9,337 bases of DNA from Alphaproteobacteria bacterium. GTDB lineage: Bacteria; Pseudomonadota; Alphaproteobacteria; Rhodobacterales; Rhodobacteraceae. The notes beneath the pieces were generated by a model. It saw only the letters and a program-made list of their open reading frames with translations. It was not told the origin of the DNA and searched no databases. The position numbers and the translations under genes are program-made. Location of the stretch: the NCBI GenBank assembly GCA_030424705.1, contig JAUHWJ010000037.1:1-9337 (forward strand). Direction: 5' to 3'. Each line of letters starts with the position of its first letter. Positions within the stretch are counted from its first letter, which is position 1. Below are positions 5,337 through 9,337 of the stretch, one piece after another.

Positions 5337-7184
5337 ATGAACCGCCGATTCCTGAAAGCCACGACATCGCTCTGCGTCGTCGCCATGCTCTTCCAGCCTG
5401 TCGCGGGCTTCGCGCAGGCGGCGGGCGCGCAGCCTTGCGCGCAGGGCGACAAGGAATGCCGTCAGTCGCGCCAGCAGGAACGCCAGCAGGCGCGCCAGCA
5501 GCAGCGACAGGAAGAGCGCCGGCAGGCGCCCGCGACGGGCGGGAAAAAGGCGGCCGAGAACGCCGCGAAGGCCGAAGACGACGACGACGCGCAGGAACGC
5601 CGCCAGCAGGAGCGCGCCGCACGGCGCGCCGCCGAGGCGGAGGCGGAGAAGGCGGCGGCGGAGGACGAGGCCCGGAAGGCCGGGGAGGCTGAAACGCAGG
5701 CGGCGCAGGAGCGTCGCCAGCAGGAGCGCGCGGCCCGCCGCGCCGCCGAAGCGGAGGCGGAGAAGGCGGCGGAGGACGAGGCCCGAAAGGCCGGGGAAGC
5801 CGAAACGCAGGCGACGCAGGAGCGCCGCCAGCAGGAACGCGCCGCCCGCCGCGAGGCCGAGGCGCGGAAAGCCGCCGACGCGGAGACCGAAGCGGCGGCG
5901 GAACGTCTCCGGCAGGAGCGCGCCGTCCGCCGCGACGCCCGCGAGGAGCGGGCCGCCGACACCCTGAGAGACGCCGAAGCGGCGAAGACCGAGCGGCTCG
6001 CGCTCCGGACCCGCCGGGCGGAGGCGAAGGCCGCCGCCGCGGCGGCGAGCGCGGAGGATCTCGCGTCCGATCCCGACGTCGCGTCGATCCGCCTCGGAAA
6101 AGACGACGTGCGCCGCAGCTTCGAGGAACGCAGGCCGCGAGACCGGGATCGTGACGAGGCGCGGGAGCGGGCGCGTGACCGCGACCGCGACAGGAACCGG
6201 CGCCCCGACGACTGGGACGAGCGCTATGGCGACTGGCGCGACCAGCGCGCTTACGAGCGCTGGCGCGAAGACGAAAGGAAGAAGGGCGGGTTGAGCGATT
6301 TAGAGAAATACGGGCTCATCGCGCTCGGGGCCGTCGCCGTCGGCGCGATCATCTACGGCAGCCAGACCGTCGTCTCGAACCAGGGCGGACGCGTCGTCAC
6401 GCGCGACGATGACGGCTATTATGACATCTACCGGGACGACGACGCGCTGATCCGCCGGCCCGGCTCGACGGTCTACACCCGTCCCTTTGACGACGGGTCC
6501 GTCCAGTCCCGCGTGGAGATGGAGGACGGGACGATCGTCACGACCGTTCTGGACGCGGACGGCCGGGTGCTGCGCCGCACGATCCAGCGGCCGAGCGCGA
6601 AAGCCTACGTCCTCTATGACGACACGAGGCCGGAAGCCGCCCTCGCGCCGGCAGCCCGGTCGCCGCGGTCCCCGGTCCGGGTCGACTACACCAGGCGGAC
6701 GTCGCCCGAACTCCTCTTCGCGGCCTTCGCCTCGGAGCCCGCATCGGCGGGCGAACGCCGGTTCAGCCTGCGGCAGGTTCGGAACGCGCCGGGCGTCCGC
6801 CATCAGACGTCGATCGTCGAGATTTCCTCGCTCACCTTCGCCCCCGGCTCCGCCGCCGTGAGCGCGGAGCAGGCCGACAGCCTCGCAACGCTCGGAAACG
6901 TCATGGCCGACATGATCGACCGGAACCCCTATGAGGTCTTCCTCATCCAGGGTCACACCGACACGACAGGCGACCCGGCGCGGAACCTCACGCTTTCCGA
7001 CCAGCGCGCCGAATCCGTCGCCCTCGCGCTGACGGAGCTTTTCGGCGTTCCGCCGGAGAACATGGTGATCCAGGGCTACGGCCAGGAGGATCTGCACGAG
7101 CCCGTGCGCGGGGCCAGCGAGGTCAACCGCCGCGTGAGCGTCCGCCGCGTGACGGACCTTCTCGATCCGGTCGTCGCCGGATGA
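5337..7184 (+). CDS. Exported OmpA-family protein with charged repeat region
   Basis: This 615-residue envelope protein starts with a Sec signal peptide (MNRRFLK, hydrophobic core about 10-23), with likely cleavage after GFA (26). Next come Cys34 and Cys41, then an Ala/Glu/Arg/Gln-rich, probably coiled-coil region (about 42-245) containing tandem repeats. An Arg/Asp/Trp-rich stretch follows (266-318). A hydrophobic segment (326-341, YGLIALGAVAVGAIIYG) precedes a beta-rich domain with repeated DDG/EDG/DADG turns (about 345-430). The C-terminal OmpA-like peptidoglycan-binding domain (about 492-610) has the signature GHTDTTG with Asp542 and LSDQRAESV with Arg557, the residues that hold diaminopimelate in this family. 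It is probably periplasmic, tethered to peptidoglycan and perhaps to a membrane through the mid segment. There is no N-terminal beta-barrel like that of E. coli OmpA. The start ATG 5337 has GGAG five bases upstream. Similar multi-domain proteins occur in Rhodobacterales as OmpA family protein. Confidence 0.92.
   Translation: MNRRFLKATTSLCVVAMLFQPVAGFAQAAGAQPCAQGDKECRQSRQQERQQARQQQRQEERRQAPATGGKKAAENAAKAEDDDDAQERRQQERAARRAAEAEAEKAAAEDEARKAGEAETQAAQERRQQERAARRAAEAEAEKAAEDEARKAGEAETQATQERRQQERAARREAEARKAADAETEAAAERLRQERAVRRDAREERAADTLRDAEAAKTERLALRTRRAEAKAAAAAASAEDLASDPDVASIRLGKDDVRRSFEERRPRDRDRDEARERARDRDRDRNRRPDDWDERYGDWRDQRAYERWREDERKKGGLSDLEKYGLIALGAVAVGAIIYGSQTVVSNQGGRVVTRDDDGYYDIYRDDDALIRRPGSTVYTRPFDDGSVQSRVEMEDGTIVTTVLDADGRVLRRTIQRPSAKAYVLYDDTRPEAALAPAARSPRSPVRVDYTRRTSPELLFAAFASEPASAGERRFSLRQVRNAPGVRHQTSIVEISSLTFAPGSAAVSAEQADSLATLGNVMADMIDRNPYEVFLIQGHTDTTGDPARNLTLSDQRAESVALALTELFGVPPENMVIQGYGQEDLHEPVRGASEVNRRVSVRRVTDLLDPVVAG
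5592..5948 (+). repeat. Tandem coding repeats (38, 37, ~27 residues plus remnant)
   Basis: QERRQQERAARR begins at residues 86, 124 and 161 (bases 5592, 5706, 5817), so the DNA periods are 114 and 111 bp. The first two units share the whole EAEAEKAA(A)EDEARKAGEAETQA tail and differ by one alanine codon. The third unit is shortened, and a fourth (ERLRQERAVRRDAREE from about 189) is degenerate. The region is almost all Ala, Glu, Arg and Gln, suggesting a long helix. Recent in-frame duplication is the simplest explanation. Confidence 0.85.
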
Positions 7185-7202
7185 AGGCGCGGCGCTCCGT
7201 CA

Positions 7203-7218
7203 CGGCGGGGCGCCGCCG
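7203..7218 (+). terminator. GC-rich hairpin after the OmpA-like gene
   Basis: CGGCGG (7203-7208) and CCGCCG (7213-7218) form a 6-bp stem with a GGCG loop, 18 bp after the stop codon (7182-7184). There is no T run. The rest of the convergent spacer to 7383 holds only a GCGGG/CCCGC mini-hairpin (7322-7334) and a repeated GCGCACGCCG (7358 and 7369). Confidence 0.3.
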
Positions 7219-7383
7219 CATGGGGAGCCGTCCGCATCGCCCTCGCGCCGACCGGCCGGGCCGGATCGGGCCCTCCGTCCTTGCGGCGGCGTCAGGCGCG
7301 CGGCCAGGAATTTCGAGGTTCGCGGGTCTCCCGCAGATACAGGAAGATAACGCCGCTGCGCACGCCGGGCGCACGCCGCCAGA

Positions 7384-7695
7384 TCAGAACCTCTCCGCCC
7401 GCAGCACCTCGCAATCGGTGACGCAAATCACCCCGATATGCCGCTCCACCACGCGATAGGCGGCCTCCAGCAGCGCGTCGAGCCGCTCCTCCCGCACGAT
7501 GCAGACGAAGGCGTTCATGCCCCCCGCCCGCGTCACCTGCCCCTCCCGGCTCCAGGGGCCGGAGCGGCCGGAGCCGCCCTCGACAGGGAGGATTGTGAAG
7601 CCGGTCACCCCCGCCTCGGTCAGCGCGGCGGCGAGGCGGCGGGCCATGATGGCCTCGATCACGATCTCCACTCGTTTCGCCTTGTGGCGGACCAT
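7384..7695 (-). CDS. sbtB: SbtB-like PII signalling protein
   Basis: This 103-residue protein has a PII-like (GlnB/SbtB) fold pattern. It begins with a first strand VEIVIEA, helix MARRLAAALTEAGVTGFTILPVEG, then a flexible, Gly/Ser/Arg-rich T-loop region (GGSGRSGPWSREGQ, about 40-53), the MNAFVCIV strand (60-67), a second helix (LDALLEAAYRVV) and a final strand IGVICVTDCEVL. In cyanobacteria SbtB binds adenine nucleotides and controls the bicarbonate carrier SbtA. That role here is inferred from the fold and from direct adjacency to an sbtA-like gene. The start lies one base after the stop of that gene (TGAGATG), with GGGAGG five bases ahead of the ATG inside the upstream gene, so translation is probably coupled. 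The protein ends soon after the last strand and lacks the C-terminal CGPEGC-type extension known in some cyanobacterial SbtB. Cys65, Cys91 and Cys95 are present. Confidence 0.85.
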   Translation of the reverse strand: MVRHKAKRVEIVIEAIMARRLAAALTEAGVTGFTILPVEGGSGRSGPWSREGQVTRAGGMNAFVCIVREERLDALLEAAYRVVERHIGVICVTDCEVLRAERF

Positions 7696-7696
7696 C

Positions 7697-8680
7697 TCAG
7701 CCTCCCGCGAGGGCGACGGCGGCCGCGATATAGAGCGGGATGCCGACCGTCAGGTTGAAGGGGAAAGTGACGCCGAGCGAGAGCGTCAGATAGACGGAGG
7801 GGTTCGCCTCCGGCAGCGCCACGCGCATCGCCGCCGGCACGGCGATGTAGGAGGCGGAGGCCGCCAGCGTCGTCATAAGCGCCGCCCCACCCGGCGAGAG
7901 CCCGATGAGGAGCGCGGAGGCGAGCCCCGCCGCGCCGCCGACCAGCGGCATCAGGAGCCCGAACCCGATCAGCGCCGGGCTCACCGGCCCGCCGCGCCGC
8001 ATCTCCCTGAGGCCCCGCCCCGCGATCAGCCCCATGTCGAGCAGGAAGAGGCAGAGAACGCCGGTGAACGGCGCGACGATGAAGCTCTCGATCTTCGCCA
8101 GTCCCTCCGCCCCGGTCGCGACGCCGATGAGGAAGGAGCCGACGAGCAGCACGATGGAGCCGTTCAGCAGCACCTCCCGCAGCAAGCCTTCTTCCTGGCT
8201 TCCCGCCCCGCCCTTGCGCGCCACGAGCCAGAGCGCGGAGAGGATCGCCGGCGCCTCCATCGCCGCCGCGACGGCGACCATCCAGCCCTCATAGGCGATC
8301 CCCTGCGATTGCAGCGCCGCCGTCGCCGCCACGAAGGTGACGATGGAGATGGAGCCGTAATGCGCCGCCAGCGCCGCCGCGTCGACGACCGAAAGGCGGG
8401 AGACGACGCGGAGAAGCGCGAAGGCGACGAGCGGTATGGCGAAGGAGAGCACGACGCCCGCGAGAAGCCCGAGCGCCAGCGTCCCGCCGAAGCCGCTCTC
8501 CGCCACCGCGGCGCCGCCCTTGAAGCCGATGGCGAAGAGCAGATAGATCGAAAGCGCCTTCGCCGCCGCCTCCGGCACCGAAAGGTCGGACCGCGCCAGC
8601 GCCGCGAGAAGGCCGAGCGCGAAGGAGAGGATCACCGGCGAGACGAGATTCGCCGCCGCAAGCGCGAATACGCCGTCCAT
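7697..8680 (-). CDS. sbtA: Sodium-dependent bicarbonate transport permease, SbtA family
   Basis: This 327-residue integral membrane protein of the SbtA family (PF05982, formerly DUF897) has about ten hydrophobic helices in two halves. Recognisable elements are [14 protein letters not shown] (10-23), the GFKGG motif (52-56), [27 protein letters not shown] and [14 protein letters not shown] in the second half. SbtA proteins import bicarbonate with sodium across the inner membrane in carbon-concentrating mechanisms; non-cyanobacterial members are mostly uncharacterised, so the substrate is inferred. It is somewhat shorter than cyanobacterial SbtA (about 370 residues), as I recall, but no helix is obviously missing. 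ATG 8680 is preceded by GAGAGGGGG. The gene is followed immediately by the PII-like gene. A 362-bp upstream spacer with strong dyads separates it from the divergent sirtuin gene. Confidence 0.9.
   Translation of the reverse strand: MDGVFALAAANLVSPVILSFALGLLAALARSDLSVPEAAAKALSIYLLFAIGFKGGAAVAESGFGGTLALGLLAGVVLSFAIPLVAFALLRVVSRLSVVDAAALAAHYGSISIVTFVAATAALQSQGIAYEGWMVAVAAAMEAPAILSALWLVARKGGAGSQEEGLLREVLLNGSIVLLVGSFLIGVATGAEGLAKIESFIVAPFTGVLCLFLLDMGLIAGRGLREMRRGGPVSPALIGFGLLMPLVGGAAGLASALLIGLSPGGAALMTTLAASASYIAVPAAMRVALPEANPSVYLTLSLGVTFPFNLTVGIPLYIAAAVALAGG
7701..7706 (-). promoter_or_regulatory. Shine-Dalgarno for sbtB inside the end of sbtA
   Basis: On the minus strand this reads GGGAGG, five bases before the sbtB ATG and overlapping the last codons of sbtA. 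Together with the TGAGATG junction it fixes the sbtB start and supports translational coupling. Confidence 0.7.
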
Positions 8681-8781
8681 GCTTCCCCCTCTCCGGCCGC
8701 CTTCGTCGCCTCTTGGGGCGCCGTGCGCGCGATGACAAGGGCGCCGGCGTGGACCCGGCCGGGCTCAGGCGACGCGCTCCC

Positions 8782-8813
8782 CCCGGAACCCTTGGTCCGG
8801 GCGACGAGCCCGG
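8782..8813 (-). promoter_or_regulatory. Two mutually exclusive stems upstream of sbtA
   Basis: The segment TCCGGG (8796-8801) can pair with CCCGGA (8782-8787). Alternatively, CCGGGC (8797-8802) can pair with GCCCGG (8808-8813). Only one stem can form at a time, as in attenuators, but there is no T run and no leader peptide that I recognise. GC-rich sequence makes chance overlap likely. Confidence 0.25.
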
Positions 8814-8815
8814 GC

Positions 8816-8846
8816 TGCGGCCTCCCTTCCCGCATGGGAGGCCGCA
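8816..8846 (-). promoter_or_regulatory. 11-bp perfect hairpin upstream of sbtA
   Basis: TGCGGCCTCCC (8816-8826) and GGGAGGCCGCA (8836-8846) pair perfectly around a 9-base loop. It lies 136 bp before the sbtA start, in its probable leader or promoter. It has no T run. It may be an operator or an RNA leader stem. Confidence 0.45.
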
Positions 8847-9030
8847 TCGCAACGTCGCAAGACGTGCAATCGTCCGAGGTCCTGGCGCCATAAACCGCGC
8901 TGGCCAATCGTTCCGAGGCGTCCTCCCGAGCGAGGCCTCGACCCTCCGCGCGCCGCTCGGGCGCGGGCCGACCTCGCCGCCGGCGCCTGACGGTTCCGCC
9001 AGACCGGAATCCGATCTACGCTCCGCCTTG

Positions 9031-9036
9031 AAGGAG
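9031..9036 (+). promoter_or_regulatory. Strong Shine-Dalgarno for the sirtuin gene
   Basis: AAGGAG is six bases before ATG 9043. It decides the start of the sirtuin in favour of the short form without an N-terminal extension. Confidence 0.75.
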
Positions 9037-9042
9037 CGGCCC

Positions 9043-9337
9043 ATGAACATCGTCATCCTCACCGGCGCCGGCATATCCGCCGAAAGCGGCCTCGGCACGT
9101 TCCGGGATGCGGGCGGGCTCTGGACGCGCTATCCGCTCGAGGAGGTGGCGACGCCGGAAGGCTTCGCCCGCAACCCCGTCCTCGTCCATGACTTCTACAA
9201 CGAGCGCCGCCGCCTTTGCCGGGAGGCGCGGCCCAACGCGGCGCATGAGGCGCTGGCCCGGCTCGACGCGGAATGGCGCGGCGGCCTCCTCCTCGTCACG
9301 CAGAACGTGGACGACCTGCATGAGCGGGCGGGCTCCC
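9043..9337 (+). CDS. cobB: NAD-dependent protein deacylase CobB (sirtuin), N-terminal part
   Basis: The first 98 residues of a Sir2-family enzyme are visible; the gene runs off the window. Visible motifs are [14 protein letters not shown] (8-21), the NAD-binding signature; [10 protein letters not shown] (36-45); FYNERRR (51-57); and [12 protein letters not shown] (86-97), with conserved Gln87-Asn88 and Asp90. Sirtuins remove acyl groups from lysines using NAD and release nicotinamide and O-acyl-ADP-ribose. Tyr52 and Arg55 match the YxxR pair that marks class III enzymes such as E. coli CobB and human SIRT5, which also remove succinyl groups. The catalytic histidine and zinc-binding cysteines lie beyond the window. 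The start matches the short form of E. coli CobB, without an N-terminal extension. It is divergent from sbtA. Confidence 0.95.
   Translation, partial: MNIVILTGAGISAESGLGTFRDAGGLWTRYPLEEVATPEGFARNPVLVHDFYNERRRLCREARPNAAHEALARLDAEWRGGLLLVTQNVDDLHERAGS

Larger units (their letters stand above)
8681..9042. promoter_or_regulatory. 362-bp divergent spacer with dyads between sbtA and the sirtuin gene
   Basis: No gene is convincing here; the open frames are low in complexity. The spacer must contain promoters for both directions, but I find no clear -35/-10 pair. It holds the hairpin 8816-8846, overlapping stems 8782-8813, the dyad 8846-8870 and perfect palindromes CCCGGCCGGG (8754-8763), TGGCGCCA (8883-8890) and CGAGGCCTCG (8931-8940). 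Confidence 0.5.

Noticed and set aside
7358..7378. Direct repeat GCGCACGCCG at 7358 and 7369 as possible iterons
   Set aside because: Only two short GC-rich copies between convergent genes and no replication gene nearby; chance is likely.
7499..8893. 464-codon + frame antisense to sbtA and sbtB
   Set aside because: Extremely rich in Arg, Asp and Glu, the complement of hydrophobic codons in sbtA; no domain visible.
8632..8907. 91-codon minus-strand frame overlapping the start of sbtA
   Set aside because: No family resemblance, and it overlaps a well-supported gene start in another frame.

Overview
The window is very GC-rich, with strong G/C preference at third codon positions. Its gene families fit an alphaproteobacterium, most likely Rhodobacterales or a relative; this is inferred from family recognition, not a search. 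I see no tRNA, rRNA, transposase, integrase, CRISPR array or phage module. The one AT-rich island, about 84-129, looks like a promoter or regulatory region.

Layout: (1) 1-259 is a leader with an AT-rich palindrome and a possible tiny ORF whose stop overlaps the next start. (2) 260-1834 (+) encodes a beta-helix repeat protein with a two-helix membrane tail. (3) 1835-2597, between convergent genes, is not coding. It holds two full copies and one partial copy of a roughly 310-bp repeat packed with hairpins. (4) 2598-3596 (-) is a PIG3-type quinone oxidoreductase. (5) Divergent from it and on the + strand are a DUF1353 protein (3683-4324), a classical short-chain dehydrogenase (4385-5125) and an exported OmpA-family protein with a charged, internally repeated region (5337-7184). 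(6) 7384-8680 (-) is a tightly coupled pair, an SbtA-type Na+/bicarbonate permease followed by an SbtB-like PII protein. (7) 8681-9042 is a 362-bp spacer rich in dyads. (8) 9043 to the window end (+) is the N-terminal part of a CobB-type sirtuin.

Functional links: the clearest unit is sbtA-sbtB, inorganic carbon uptake with a PII-type regulator, arranged for translational coupling. The DUF1353 and dehydrogenase genes may be co-transcribed (60-bp gap). The OmpA-like gene has its own 211-bp leader. The other genes look like independent housekeeping or envelope genes.

I found no clear new multi-gene system. The most unusual material is non-coding. In the convergent spacer, repeat copies have changed sequence while keeping base pairing, including two compensatory pair exchanges in one hairpin. 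The sbtA leader has a strong 11-bp hairpin, two mutually exclusive stems and an adjacent dyad, which could be regulatory.
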